DNA from: Campylobacterota bacterium
GTDB taxonomy: Bacteria; Campylobacterota; Campylobacteria; Campylobacterales; Sulfurimonadaceae
Length of the DNA stretch: 55,302 bases
Assembly (NCBI GenBank): GCA_013607665.1
Contig: VCAX01000002.1
Location: 1-55,302 of the forward strand
Reading direction: 5' to 3'
The notes beneath the pieces were generated by a model. That model did no database searches. It had not been told where the DNA came from and was given only the letters and a program-made list of their open reading frames with translations. Shown here one piece after another: positions 38,528-49,149 of this stretch; positions within the stretch are counted from its first letter, which is position 1; each line of letters starts with the position of its first letter. The position numbers and the translations under genes were made by a program.

Positions 38528-40345
38528 ATGGGCAAATTATTTACAAGAGACACACAGGCGATTTTCTGGAATAACAACAAAACTGCTATTCAGAGAATGC
38601 TTGACTATGACTATACAATTAAAAGAGAGACACCATCTGTTGCAGCTATCGTAGCACCTACAAGTGGAAACAAGTTTGAGAAGTTCTTTTGGGGTGGTGA
38701 TGAGATTATGATCCCACTTTACAAAAGTACTGCTGAAGCAAAAGCTGCACAGCCACAAGCTGATGTACTTTTAAACTTTGCATCATTTAGAACTGCTTAT
38801 GATGTGACTATGGAAGCATTGAATCTTGGTGGTTTCAAAACTATCATGATCACTGCTGAGGGAATTCCTGAGAGACTTGCACGTGGTATGAATGCATATG
38901 CTCGTGAGCTTGGTGTTGTTGTTATCGGGCCTGCTACTGTTGGTGCTATCGCTCCGGGTGCATTCAAAATTGCAAACATTGGTGGTACTATTGAGAACAT
39001 CATCAACTCTAAACTGCACCGTGCAGGTTCTTGTGGACTTGTAACACGTTCAGGTGGACTTTTTAATGAACTTTCAAACATCATCGCTATCAATGCTGAT
39101 GGTATTGCTGAGGGTGTTGCTATCGGTGGAGATAGATTTGTTGGCTCTGTTTTCATTGACAATTTACTTCGTATGCAAGAGAATCCAGATGTAAAATATA
39201 TGATTTTACTAGGTGAAGTTGGTGGTACTGAAGAGTATAAAGTGATCGAAGCAGTAAAATCTGGAAAGATCACAAAACCAATCATCGCGTGGTGTATCGG
39301 TACTATTGCTAAATACTATGATTCTGGTGTTCAGTTCGGTCACGCAGGTGCATCTGCAAATGCTGAGAGAGAGACTGCTGAAGCGAAAAACAAAGCAATG
39401 GCAGAAGCTGGTATTCATGTTCCTGCAACATTTAATGATCTTCCAGCGAAAATCAGAGAAGTATATGAAGACCTTAAAGCAAAAGGTGTTATCGGTGAGA
39501 TTGAAGAGCCAGAGATTAACATCGTACCAAAAGTACGCCGTCCTAAACAGTTCATCTGTACTATCTCTGATGACCGTGGTGAAGAGGCAACATATGCAGG
39601 TTTCCCAATCTCTAGCGTTGCTACTCCAGACACTGATAAAGGTATCGGTGATGTTATTTCCCTTCTTTGGTTCAAAAAACAGTATCCGAAATGGGCTACA
39701 GACTTCATTGAAACAGTAATCAAAACTGTTGCTGATCATGGTCCGGCGGTTTCAGGTGCGCATAATGCAAAAGTAACTGCTCGTGCTGGAAAATCTGTTG
39801 TTGAATCACTCGTAACCGGTCTTTTAACAATCGGTCCACGTTTTGGTGGTGCAATCGATGGTGCAGCGAAATATTTCAAATATGCAGACGATAACAATCT
39901 CTCTCCAAAAGAGTTCTTATCATACATGAAAAAAGAGGGTGTGCCAATTCCAGGTATCGGTCACCGTATTAAATCTTTGAAAAACCCAGATTTGCGTGTA
40001 ACCGGTCTTATGAACTATGCAGCAGAGCATTTCCCTGCTACACCACTTCTTGACTATGCAAAAACTGTAGAAGCATTGACAACAAGTAAAAAAGAGAACC
40101 TAATCCTTAACGTTGATGGTACTATCGGTATCTTAATGGTTGATATGTGGAGAGCGCTTGGATACTCTGAAGAAGAGATTAATGAGTTTATCGAATCAGG
40201 TACACTCAATGCATTCTTCATCGTTGGTCGTTCAATCGGTTTCATCGGTCACGTACTTGATGAAAAACGCCTTGCAATGCCAATGTATCGTCACCCAATG
40301 GATGATATCCTTTATGATGTTAAAAAAGCTGAGAAAATCGACTAA
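38528..40345 (+). CDS. aclA: ATP-citrate lyase subunit AclA
   Basis: 605 aa; His-loop FGHAGASANAERETAEAKNKAMAEAG; C-term citrate synthase-like PGIGHRIKS. Confidence 0.92.
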   Translation: MGKLFTRDTQAIFWNNNKTAIQRMLDYDYTIKRETPSVAAIVAPTSGNKFEKFFWGGDEIMIPLYKSTAEAKAAQPQADVLLNFASFRTAYDVTMEALNLGGFKTIMITAEGIPERLARGMNAYARELGVVVIGPATVGAIAPGAFKIANIGGTIENIINSKLHRAGSCGLVTRSGGLFNELSNIIAINADGIAEGVAIGGDRFVGSVFIDNLLRMQENPDVKYMILLGEVGGTEEYKVIEAVKSGKITKPIIAWCIGTIAKYYDSGVQFGHAGASANAERETAEAKNKAMAEAGIHVPATFNDLPAKIREVYEDLKAKGVIGEIEEPEINIVPKVRRPKQFICTISDDRGEEATYAGFPISSVATPDTDKGIGDVISLLWFKKQYPKWATDFIETVIKTVADHGPAVSGAHNAKVTARAGKSVVESLVTGLLTIGPRFGGAIDGAAKYFKYADDNNLSPKEFLSYMKKEGVPIPGIGHRIKSLKNPDLRVTGLMNYAAEHFPATPLLDYAKTVEALTTSKKENLILNVDGTIGILMVDMWRALGYSEEEINEFIESGTLNAFFIVGRSIGFIGHVLDEKRLAMPMYRHPMDDILYDVKKAEKID

Positions 40346-40365
40346 TTTTCTTTTCATGACATCTT

Positions 40366-40394
40366 TGAGTCAAAGAGTTTTTCTCTTTGGCTCA
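40366..40394 (+). terminator. Terminator-like hairpin after aclBA
   Basis: TGAGTCAAAGAG-TTTTT-CTCTTTGGCTCA, 12-bp stem with one G-T wobble, then CTTCTTT. Confidence 0.65.
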
Positions 40395-40488
40395 CTTCTT
40401 TAAAAATTTTCTTTCTCCTTTTTACGAATTACCATTTTATAACCAATTCTATGCTATTATTTTACATACTATAATTATGGAAATTTCT

Positions 40489-41079
40489 ATGAAAAACTAC
40501 ATTAAAGACCAGATAAAAAAATCGTATGAAACAAAACAGGCAATTTATGAAAATGAAGCACTTTTAAACAAAATAGAAGAAGTCGCACAGATGTGTGTTG
40601 ATCTCTATAAAGGTGATAAAAAGACCATTTTGGCCGGTAATGGCGGGAGTGCTGCAGATGCACAGCATATTGCGGCAGAGCTTGTCGGTCGTTATGGCTT
40701 TGACAGACCATCAATTCCATCACTTGCACTTACTACTGATACATCGAACCTGACTGCAATTGGGAATGATTATGGGTATGATCAAGTCTTCTCACGCCAG
40801 TTGGAGGGAATGGGACAAGCAGGTGATATTTTCATCGGTATTTCAACTTCAGGCAACTCGGTCAATATCATCAAAGCATTTGAGAGTGCCAAGAAAAAAG
40901 GCATTACGACTGTGGCACTTACAGGTCGTGATGGTGGTGCAATGGCAAAAATGGCGGATGTCGCTTTGGTCGTGCCGTCAAACTCTACGCCACGTATTCA
41001 AGAGTCGCATATTCTTATCGGGCATATAATTTGTGACATTATTGAAAAAGAGATCTTTGGTGATGGTGTAGGTGTGTAG
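40489..41079 (+). CDS. gmhA: Sedoheptulose-7-phosphate isomerase
   Basis: LAGNGGSAADAQHIAAELVGRYGFDRPSIPSLALTTDTSNLTAIGNDYGYDQVFSRQLE; ORF track start 40387 overlaps the acl terminator, so 40489 preferred. Confidence 0.93.
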   Translation: MKNYIKDQIKKSYETKQAIYENEALLNKIEEVAQMCVDLYKGDKKTILAGNGGSAADAQHIAAELVGRYGFDRPSIPSLALTTDTSNLTAIGNDYGYDQVFSRQLEGMGQAGDIFIGISTSGNSVNIIKAFESAKKKGITTVALTGRDGGAMAKMADVALVVPSNSTPRIQESHILIGHIICDIIEKEIFGDGVGV

Positions 41080-41082
41080 CTC

Positions 41083-41595
41083 TTGAAAAAAGCACTTTTT
41101 TTAGACCGTGACGGTGTTATCAATGTCGAAAAAGAGTATCTCTATGAAAAAGAAGATTTTGAGTTTATTGAGGGGATCTTTGAGCTTTGTCGTCACTATC
41201 AAGCGTTGGGATATTTGATTTTTGTGGTAACGAATCAATCGGGTATTGCACGCAAATTCTACAGTGAAGCAGATTTTTCTAAGCTCACGCAGTGGATGCT
41301 CAAAGAGTTTGAAAAAGAGGGTGTTCACATACAAAATGTCTATCATTGTCCTCATCATCCTGAGATTTCCGGCGAATGTGATTGCAGAAAACCCAAGCCG
41401 GGAATGCTGCGTGAGGCATCCGAAACCTTTGATGTCGATTTAAAGAACTCTATTATGATCGGGGACAAAGAGCGAGATATAGAAGCAGGATTAAATGCCG
41501 GTTTGCGTGAGACCTATCTTTTTGATGAATTTGAAAAGATCAAAACTACAAAAGCAACAAAAAAAGTAAAAAAATTAGATGAGATTTGGAAATAA
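41083..41595 (+). CDS. gmhB: D-glycero-beta-D-manno-heptose-1,7-bisphosphate 7-phosphatase
   Basis: ALFLDRDGVINVEKEYLY HAD motif; CPHHPEISGECDCRKPKPGM zinc motif. Confidence 0.92.
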   Translation: MKKALFLDRDGVINVEKEYLYEKEDFEFIEGIFELCRHYQALGYLIFVVTNQSGIARKFYSEADFSKLTQWMLKEFEKEGVHIQNVYHCPHHPEISGECDCRKPKPGMLREASETFDVDLKNSIMIGDKERDIEAGLNAGLRETYLFDEFEKIKTTKATKKVKKLDEIWK

Positions 41596-41598
41596 GCG

Positions 41599-42081
41599 AT
41601 GTTAATACTTAACAGTGGCGGAACATTTAATAAAAGATATAATGAGGAGAGCGGGGTGCTTGAAGTACCTTATGATAATGATGCGATCGATGAGATAATG
41701 GCTTCAATTAAGCATCACTATATGATCGCGGGTGTTGTCTATAAAGATTCACTGGATATGGATATTGAAGATAGAAAACGCATTGCAAGCATCATTGCCG
41801 AATCTGATGAGGCTGAATTCGTGCTGGTGCACGGAACAGACACAATGGATGAGACAGCGGAGTTCTTAGATGCTATTTTTGATGACAGAGTTATCGTACT
41901 CACAGGTGCTATGAAACCCTACAGCATTGAGAAATCTGAGGCAAGTTTCAATCTTGGTATGGCGATAGGTTTTGCCGAGACTCAGGAGATTGCAGGTGTC
42001 TATATCTGTATGAACGGGTATGTACGTCCATGGCAGGAGCTCAAAAAAAATCGTGCAATAGGGAAGTTTCAAGTTGTCTGA
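41599..42081 (+). CDS. Single-domain asparaginase-like protein
   Basis: ILNSGGTFNKRY and VLVHGTDTMDETAEFL; only 160 aa. Confidence 0.7.
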   Translation: MLILNSGGTFNKRYNEESGVLEVPYDNDAIDEIMASIKHHYMIAGVVYKDSLDMDIEDRKRIASIIAESDEAEFVLVHGTDTMDETAEFLDAIFDDRVIVLTGAMKPYSIEKSEASFNLGMAIGFAETQEIAGVYICMNGYVRPWQELKKNRAIGKFQVV

Positions 42082-44473
42082 AAAAGTTGCTTGTGATCAT
42101 TGCCATTTAGAGTTCTCCAAAGATGTAATGATAGAAGATGATGGGCACTACTTCTGCTGTAATGGCTGTCAAGGGGTCTTTCATCTTTTAAGTGAGCAGG
42201 GACTTGATGGCTTTTATAGTAAGCTTGGTTCTGAAAAACTCGCTCCACCTTCTCAGCAGTATGAAGACTCCTCAAACTTTGATACCCCTGCATTTTATGA
42301 ACGTTTTGTCAAAGAGAGTGAAGATGGTTTCTCTGAAGTTTCACTCATTATAGAGGGGATACACTGTGCAGCCTGTGTCTGGCTGAATGAAAAAGCACTT
42401 ATCAATATGGATGGCGTCATTGCTACAAACATAAACTATACAAACAATAAGGCAAAAATCGTCTGGGACGATGATGTTGTCAAACTCTCAAAAATCATCG
42501 ATATGATTCGTGCAATCGGCTACAATGCCTACCCTTATGATGCTTCACTGCAGGAAGAAAAAGCGAACAAAGAGAGAAAAGATTACTATCTTCGCATTGC
42601 TGTTGCCATTTTTGCCACGATGAATATGATGACGATAATGGTCGCGCAATATGCCGGCTATTTTACAGGTATCTCCGCAGATATAAAAAATGTCCTTAAT
42701 ATTGGAGAGTGGGTGCTTGCTACTCCGGTGCTTTTTTACAGTGGCTGGCCTTTTTTTAGAGGGATGTACTATGGAATGAAGACAAAAACGGTCAATATGG
42801 ACACGCTTGTTGCAACAGGTGCACTGCTGACCTATCTTTACTCTATCTATATCACACTCACGCAGAGTGGGGAAGCCTATTTTGACTCAGTCACGATGAT
42901 TGTTACTTTTGTACTTATTGGAAAGTTCTTAGAGGTTTTAAGTAAAAAAAGTATTGCCGATACGCTTGATATTATGAGTCAGCATCTTGTGAGTGATGTG
43001 CAGGTCGTGCAAGATGGAAAAATAGTGACGAAAAATGTCAATGATGTCGTCATTGGTGAGATGGTAGTGCTTAACAGTGGTGAGCGCGTTGCCATAGATG
43101 GTGAAGTGATTGAGGGAAGCGGCAGTTTTGATGAGTCAAGCCTAACAGGTGAGAGTGAACCGATATTAAAGAGTAAAGGTGATAGTGTTATTAGCGGGAC
43201 GGTAAGCATTGATGCCGACATTAAGTATGTGACAACAAAAGATTATGCACACTCTACTATGAGCAATATTGTCTCCCTGCTTGAAAATGCAATGAATAAC
43301 AAGCCGCGTATTCAGCAGTTAGCAAACAAGTTGAGTGAATATTTCTCCACAATTATTTTAGCCCTCTCCTTTTTGACTTTTGTTGCTTGGTACATCTACT
43401 CATCGAATTTTGAGCACTCTTTTATGATAGCTATCGCTGTTATTGTCATTGCATGTCCGTGTGCACTTGCATTGGCAACACCTGTTGCGACCTTAGTGGG
43501 ATTATCTATCGCTTCGAAGCGGGGTATTTTATTTAAAGAGGCAGCACAGCTTGAGACAATGGCAAAAGCAGATGTTTTAGCGCTTGATAAGACGGGAACC
43601 ATTACACAGGGACGTCCTGAAGTTATCCAAGAGAAACTTCATGCCTCTTTTGATAAATCACTTCTTTACTCTTTACTGTTACACTCAAAGCATCCTGTAG
43701 CCAAAGGGGTAGTCAATTTTATTGATGATGGATCGCTAACGTGTGTAGAGCTACAAAGCTTTCAAAGTATTCCTGCGCAAGGTATGAGTGCTATGTATGA
43801 TGGCAAGATGCTTGCAGGCGGCAATGCAAAACTGATGCAAAGTATCGGCATCGATGTTGTAAGCAGTAGTGAGAATAGTGAGTTTTACTTTGCTTATGAT
43901 GGCGTGCTGCTTGCTTCGTATGAGCTTTTTGATATGCCGCGTGAGGATGTTAAAGAGACAATAGAAAAGATTAAAAAAATGGGCATAGAGATTCTTATGC
44001 TCACAGGTGATCATCCAAAGAGTGCGGCAAAAGTGGCTGCTCTTGTTGGGATAGAACACTACGAGACAGACCTCTCTCCAGAAACAAAAGCGGATTATAT
44101 TGAAAAACTGCATCAAGCTGGCAAAATAGTTGTTATGGCAGGCGATGGTGTGAATGATATTTTGGCTCTGGCAAGTAGTGATATTGCCATCGCTATGGGT
44201 AATGGAAGTGATATTGCAATTGAAGTGAGTGATGTGGTACTTTTAAATGACAGATTTGGTGCTTTAGGCGATAGTTTTGGCATTGCAAAACGAACTTTTG
44301 TGATGATAAAAGAGAACCTATGGCTCTCTCTTGTCTATAATGCCATCACAATTCCTCTTGCAATGGCAGGCTATATTATTCCGCTTATTGCCGCGATATC
44401 GATGAGTGTGAGTTCACTGCTGGTTGTTGGAAATTCGATGCGAATAAAATTAGGCTATAAGGATAAAAGATGA
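42074..44473 (+). CDS. ccoI: Copper-transporting P1B ATPase (CcoI/FixI type)
   Basis: N-term CDHCHLEFS..CCNGCQGV, HMA CAAC; CPCALALATP, DKTGT; followed by ccoS; likely TTG start. Confidence 0.9.
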   Translation: MSEKVACDHCHLEFSKDVMIEDDGHYFCCNGCQGVFHLLSEQGLDGFYSKLGSEKLAPPSQQYEDSSNFDTPAFYERFVKESEDGFSEVSLIIEGIHCAACVWLNEKALINMDGVIATNINYTNNKAKIVWDDDVVKLSKIIDMIRAIGYNAYPYDASLQEEKANKERKDYYLRIAVAIFATMNMMTIMVAQYAGYFTGISADIKNVLNIGEWVLATPVLFYSGWPFFRGMYYGMKTKTVNMDTLVATGALLTYLYSIYITLTQSGEAYFDSVTMIVTFVLIGKFLEVLSKKSIADTLDIMSQHLVSDVQVVQDGKIVTKNVNDVVIGEMVVLNSGERVAIDGEVIEGSGSFDESSLTGESEPILKSKGDSVISGTVSIDADIKYVTTKDYAHSTMSNIVSLLENAMNNKPRIQQLANKLSEYFSTIILALSFLTFVAWYIYSSNFEHSFMIAIAVIVIACPCALALATPVATLVGLSIASKRGILFKEAAQLETMAKADVLALDKTGTITQGRPEVIQEKLHASFDKSLLYSLLLHSKHPVAKGVVNFIDDGSLTCVELQSFQSIPAQGMSAMYDGKMLAGGNAKLMQSIGIDVVSSSENSEFYFAYDGVLLASYELFDMPREDVKETIEKIKKMGIEILMLTGDHPKSAAKVAALVGIEHYETDLSPETKADYIEKLHQAGKIVVMAGDGVNDILALASSDIAIAMGNGSDIAIEVSDVVLLNDRFGALGDSFGIAKRTFVMIKENLWLSLVYNAITIPLAMAGYIIPLIAAISMSVSSLLVVGNSMRIKLGYKDKR

Positions 44474-44691
44474 GTACATGGGTTGTTGCGATGATGCTTG
44501 GTGTGTCGGTATTTTTAGGAAGTATTGCCGTTGTCGCACTGATGTGGGCAATTAAAAAAGGGCAGTTTGATGATCAAGAGAAGTTCTTAAATGGTGCTTT
44601 GTTTGATGATACAGATGAATTAAACGATGCATATCAGCGTGAATTAAAAAGAAAAGAGAGTGTGAAGAAAAAAGGGTATACACCCGAATAA
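44470..44691 (+). CDS. ccoS: cbb3 oxidase maturation protein CcoS
   Basis: VVALMWAIKKGQFDDQEKFLNGALFDD. Confidence 0.88.
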   Translation: MSTWVVAMMLGVSVFLGSIAVVALMWAIKKGQFDDQEKFLNGALFDDTDELNDAYQRELKRKESVKKKGYTPE

Positions 44692-44696
44692 AAGAT

Positions 44697-44716
44697 GAGC
44701 TGCCAAAAGGCAACTC
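44697..44716. terminator. Short hairpin between convergent ccoS and cytochrome c gene
   Basis: GAGCTGCC-AAAA-GGCAACTC with one mismatch. Confidence 0.4.
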
Positions 44717-44729
44717 AGATATCAGATAA

Positions 44730-45017
44730 TTATTTTCCGATAGTTTGTGCGAAAGCTTCTAAATCAGCATCAGAGTAACGTGCTACTTGACCTTTCATAA
44801 CACCTTTCATTGGTCCGCCGTAAGTTCCAGCTTTGTAACCTTTAAGAGCAGCAGCAATGTCAGCGTGAGTCATTTCAGATACAACTTTAGATTTACCCAT
44901 AGCTTTTTTAGACCAGTCTGCACCATGACATGCAGCACATGCTTTTCCGTTTACTGCAGCAGATGCAGCTGTTACCAATGCTAAAGTAGCGATTGAAGCG
45001 ATTACGATTTTTTTCAT
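44730..45017 (-). CDS. Cytochrome c553-like
   Basis: Signal peptide, CAACH heme motif, C-term YSDADLEAFAQTI. Confidence 0.88.
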   Translation of the reverse strand: MKKIVIASIATLALVTAASAAVNGKACAACHGADWSKKAMGKSKVVSEMTHADIAAALKGYKAGTYGGPMKGVMKGQVARYSDADLEAFAQTIGK

Positions 45018-45118
45018 TTTATTTCCTTAATATAAAGTTTCGATTACATTATAATGATTTAAGTCTTAAATAGTTGTTAATCAATTTAAAGGTATCATTT
45101 TATTAAAATTAATTTATT

Positions 45119-46138
45119 ATGGATGTGCATATGCGATACATTGAAGAAGATTTAAAAGATAAAACAGTACTTATTACGGGCGGAGCTGGATTTATTGGCT
45201 CAAATTTGGCCTTTTATTTTCAAGAAAATCATCCTGACGCTACTGTTGTCGTGCTTGACAGCTTTCGAAGCGGTGAGACTTTAAGCAATGGCAACTTGAA
45301 AAGTTTTGGGCACTTTAAAAATCTTTTGGGCTTTAAAGGCGAGGTTATCAGTGGTGACATTAATGATAAAGATCTGCTTTTAGACTTGGAAGTGAATTAT
45401 AAATTTGATTATATCTTTCATGAGGCGGCCATTAGTGATACGACAGCGTTAGAGCAGGATTTGATGATAAAAACAAATGTCAACGCTTTTAAAGATCTGC
45501 TTGATCTTGCAGTAGCACACGATGCAAATATGATTTATGCCTCTTCAGCAGCGACATATGGCGGCAGTGACACCTTTAAAGTAGGCCATGAAGAGCCTAA
45601 CAATGTCTATGGTTTTTCAAAAGTGATGATGGACAACATCGCTTATGATTACATGAAAAGCTCCGATATCAGCATTGTCGGGCTTCGCTACTTCAATGTT
45701 TATGGTGCAAGAGAGTACTTTAAAAATACAACGGCTTCCATGGTGCTGCAGTTTGGACATCAACTCTTAGCAGGGAAAAATCCGCGTCTATTTGAAGGCA
45801 GCGACAAAATTTTGCGTGACTTTATCTATATAGAGGATATCATTCAGGCAAATATCAAAGCTATGGCACCGAAAAAGAGCGGTGTCTATAATGTAGGAAC
45901 AGGAAAAGCAAGAAGTTTTCAAGATATTGTAGATATTTTACAAAAGGAACTGGGTACATCTGCGACATGTGAATATATACCAAATCCTTATGTCGGTTCG
46001 TATCAGTTCTTCACGCAAGCAGATATTGAAGATACAAAAGAGTATCTTGGCTATGCACCGGCATATGAGATGGAAGAGGGCATTAAAGCTTATGTTCCTG
46101 AGATAAAACGAATTTATGAGACGGAAGTGAAAAAATAG
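45119..46138 (+). CDS. hldD: ADP-L-glycero-D-manno-heptose-6-epimerase
   Basis: VLITGGAGFIGSNLAFYFQENHP; VYGFSK; within heptose cluster. Confidence 0.9.
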   Translation: MDVHMRYIEEDLKDKTVLITGGAGFIGSNLAFYFQENHPDATVVVLDSFRSGETLSNGNLKSFGHFKNLLGFKGEVISGDINDKDLLLDLEVNYKFDYIFHEAAISDTTALEQDLMIKTNVNAFKDLLDLAVAHDANMIYASSAATYGGSDTFKVGHEEPNNVYGFSKVMMDNIAYDYMKSSDISIVGLRYFNVYGAREYFKNTTASMVLQFGHQLLAGKNPRLFEGSDKILRDFIYIEDIIQANIKAMAPKKSGVYNVGTGKARSFQDIVDILQKELGTSATCEYIPNPYVGSYQFFTQADIEDTKEYLGYAPAYEMEEGIKAYVPEIKRIYETEVKK

Positions 46139-46140
46139 CA

Positions 46141-47571
46141 ATGCATATTTTAAAAGAGGCAAACCCTAAAATATTAGTCCTTGGGGATTTAATGATAGAT
46201 CATTATCTCTGGGGAAGTTGTGAGCGCATAAGTCCCGAGGCACCTGTGCAGGTTGTGGATGTAGCAAAAGAGACGACAGTCCTTGGTGGTGCAGGGAATG
46301 TCATAAATAACCTCAAGGCTTTAGGGGCAAGTGTAAGTGTTGCCGGTGTTATCGGTGATGATGCAAACGGGGAAGAGTTGCGTGAGATGCTGCGTGAGAT
46401 AGATGTAGATACACACAACCTTGTCACGCAAGCGGGAAGAAAAACATCAAAAAAGAGCCGTGTAATCGCTGTGAGTCAGCAGATACTTCGCTATGATAAA
46501 GAGAGTAAGGATGCCATTACGCAAGTATCAGAAAAGAAAATATTGGACGCTATTGCAGCAGATATCGCTGCGTATGATACGCTGATTTTGTCTGATTATG
46601 GCAAAGGTGTCTTGACAGAAGGGCTTTGTCAGGCAGTCATAGCCCTCGCAAATGCAAATGGTGTAAAAGTTTTGGTCGATCCAAAGGGGAGTGATTTTAG
46701 CAAATACAGAGGTGCTTATCTGCTTACACCCAACAAAAAAGAGGCACAGCTTGCTACCGGCATAGAAATAGAGGATGAAGTAACACTTAAAGAAGCTCTG
46801 CTCAAACTCAAAAGTGAGTGTAATTTAGATATTTCCCTTATTACACTCTCTGAAGATGGGATTGCCATTTTTGATGAAAAACTGAAACGATTTCCAACAG
46901 TAGCCAAAGAGGTCTTTGATGTAACAGGGGCGGGGGATACTGTCATCGCTTCCATTGCCTATGCTTTGAGTGCAATAAAAAGCATCGATGAAGCGGCACA
47001 GTTCGCTAATCTCGCTGCCGGTGTAGTTGTAGGAAAAATAGGTTCTGCAACGGTCACGATAGATGAGATAGAGGAGTATGAAGCGAGTCTGCATAAGAGC
47101 TCTTCGGATGCGCATATTAAAACATTTGCAGAGATAGATGTGATTGTAAAACGTTACAAGTCACAAGGTAAGCGGGTCGTTTTTACCAATGGCTGCTTTG
47201 ATATTTTGCATGTGGGGCATGTCAAATATCTCCAAGAGGCAAAGAGTTTTGGAGATATCTTGATAGTAGGGCTTAATTCTGATGCTTCTGTCTCTCGTCT
47301 TAAAGGTCCAACACGCCCTGTCAATGCTGCAGAGGATAGAGCCTATCTGCTTGCTGCACTTGAAGCAGTGGATTTTGTCGTTCCTTTTGAAGAAGATACG
47401 CCTTATGAGCTCATTAAAATGATAGCACCGGATGTACTTGTGAAGGGCGGAGACTACGAAGGAAAAGCTGTAGTAGGTACAGAATTTGCTAATGAATTAA
47501 AACTTGTGGACTTTGTCGATGGCAAAAGCACAACAAAAACTATAGAAAAGATACAAGGACAGACATGCTAA
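46141..47571 (+). CDS. hldE: Bifunctional heptose kinase/adenylyltransferase
   Basis: PfkB domain DVTGAGDTVIASIAYAL; C-term FTNGCFDILHVGHVKYLQEAK. Confidence 0.94.
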   Translation: MHILKEANPKILVLGDLMIDHYLWGSCERISPEAPVQVVDVAKETTVLGGAGNVINNLKALGASVSVAGVIGDDANGEELREMLREIDVDTHNLVTQAGRKTSKKSRVIAVSQQILRYDKESKDAITQVSEKKILDAIAADIAAYDTLILSDYGKGVLTEGLCQAVIALANANGVKVLVDPKGSDFSKYRGAYLLTPNKKEAQLATGIEIEDEVTLKEALLKLKSECNLDISLITLSEDGIAIFDEKLKRFPTVAKEVFDVTGAGDTVIASIAYALSAIKSIDEAAQFANLAAGVVVGKIGSATVTIDEIEEYEASLHKSSSDAHIKTFAEIDVIVKRYKSQGKRVVFTNGCFDILHVGHVKYLQEAKSFGDILIVGLNSDASVSRLKGPTRPVNAAEDRAYLLAALEAVDFVVPFEEDTPYELIKMIAPDVLVKGGDYEGKAVVGTEFANELKLVDFVDGKSTTKTIEKIQGQTC

Positions 47572-48170
47572 AAAAAATAACACTACTGAGTGCAAGTGCT
47601 TTAACGGCATTTGCGATGCATACAGGTGAGATTAACATAAACAATAAAGATCTGGAAGTTAGTGCACAGTTCGATATGGGTCAGTTTAATGATGCTGTAG
47701 AGCCCAATACAATGTTTGTAGGTGCGAAGTTTTTAAATGCAGATGAAGAACATTCTGATAATGAAAAAGTTGACCTTAAACCATATTTTGAAGGGAACTT
47801 TCTTATGATGCGTCCTATCAGTGAGAGAGGTATGCGAATAGGGATGGGAGCTAAAGTTGCTTTTACCAAGGACTATATGGCCGTTCCTTTAGGACTTCAG
47901 TTCGCTTATAAGATTCCTGCCAATGATTTTGTACCAATGTATCTCAATGGTGAGCTTTATTATGCACCATCTGTGCTTTCATTTGGTGATGCTGACAGTT
48001 ATTTAGAATATCGCATCTCTTATGATATTGAAATCATAGATAATGGAAGCATTACTATGGGATATAGAAGTATGGATACAAACTATAAAGCAAATAAAGG
48101 TTATTCTGCAACGGGTGGAGATTTTGCTTATAACTCCTACTGGTATGTAGGCTTTAAAATAGGCTTCTAA
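47565..48170 (+). CDS. YfaZ-like outer membrane protein
   Basis: Signal peptide; beta-rich 201 aa ending GFKIGF. Confidence 0.6.
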   Translation: MLKKITLLSASALTAFAMHTGEININNKDLEVSAQFDMGQFNDAVEPNTMFVGAKFLNADEEHSDNEKVDLKPYFEGNFLMMRPISERGMRIGMGAKVAFTKDYMAVPLGLQFAYKIPANDFVPMYLNGELYYAPSVLSFGDADSYLEYRISYDIEIIDNGSITMGYRSMDTNYKANKGYSATGGDFAYNSYWYVGFKIGF

Positions 48171-48174
48171 TACT

Positions 48175-49149
48175 TTAGAGCACTTCTTTTACAGCTTCAC
48201 TTACCTCTGAAGCTGTAATGCTTTTCATGCACTCATGATGTCCAAGTGGGCACTCTCGTTTCATACATGGACTGCACTCCATCTCATGGCGTACTAATTT
48301 ACTTCTTTCGTTCATCCATTGCGAAGTCTCTTTGTATTTTGTCGGTCCAAAGATAGAGATGGTTGGGACCTGATAGGCAGCGGCTACATGCATCGGTCCA
48401 CTGTCATTTGTAATAAAAAGTGAACAGCCGCCTATATTGGCACAGAGCTCTTCTATAGTTGTTTTTCCTGCAAGATTTATATAGTTTGATACACCAAGCT
48501 TTTTAAGATTTTCTTCAATCTCTTGTGCCATTGCCACTTCATTTGGTCCGCCAAAGATGATGATGTCGTATTTATCTGCATACTCAGCGGCAACTTGTGC
48601 AAAACGATCCGGATACCATCGCTTCGCACTGCCGTAGGTTGCTCCGGCATTGATGCCGAGAGTCGGTCTCTCAAACTGCTTTGGTTTGATGTAGAGTTTG
48701 AGTGGTGGAATTTCTTCCTCTCTAAATTCATTGATATTGACCATTGCCAACTCTGCATACTGTTTAACAAGGTGTTTATTTGCTTTTATCTTTGGCGTAT
48801 GGGAGAGTAGAAACATCGAGTGCCAGGAACGTTTGGCAATGGTAAGCACTGTACCTGTAAAGCGAAGCAGTAGTGAGGAGTGGAGCTGGTTGCGAAATGT
48901 GATTGCCATGTTGAAAGGGCCGAGTTCGCGAGCGAGATTATAGGTGGCAAGCAGACGTGATGGGGCTTTTTTCGTCTCATCCACTATTGCTTTTTCACAG
49001 AGTGGATGGTGTTTGAGTGCTTCAATGCTGACGTAGGAGCCTATGAACGTAAATTTTGCGTGAGGATAGTGTTGTGCCAAGAGCTCAATGGCAGGTGTTG
49101 CCATAATGGCATCACCGAGCCAGTTTGGTAAAATTATGAGTATTTTCAT
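48175..49149 (-). CDS. waaF: ADP-heptose:LPS heptosyltransferase II
   Basis: ILIILPNWLGDAIMATPAIELLAQHYP; LGINAGATYGSAKRWYPDRFA; SLFITNDSGPMHVAAA. Confidence 0.92.
   Translation of the reverse strand: MKILIILPNWLGDAIMATPAIELLAQHYPHAKFTFIGSYVSIEALKHHPLCEKAIVDETKKAPSRLLATYNLARELGPFNMAITFRNQLHSSLLLRFTGTVLTIAKRSWHSMFLLSHTPKIKANKHLVKQYAELAMVNINEFREEEIPPLKLYIKPKQFERPTLGINAGATYGSAKRWYPDRFAQVAAEYADKYDIIIFGGPNEVAMAQEIEENLKKLGVSNYINLAGKTTIEELCANIGGCSLFITNDSGPMHVAAAYQVPTISIFGPTKYKETSQWMNERSKLVRHEMECSPCMKRECPLGHHECMKSITASEVSEAVKEVL

Noticed and set aside
39209-39739. 176-aa minus-strand ORF opposite aclA (also 38797-39285 and others)
   Set aside because: Antisense shadow of a strongly supported coding gene; cysteine/phenylalanine-rich low-complexity translation with no recognisable motif.
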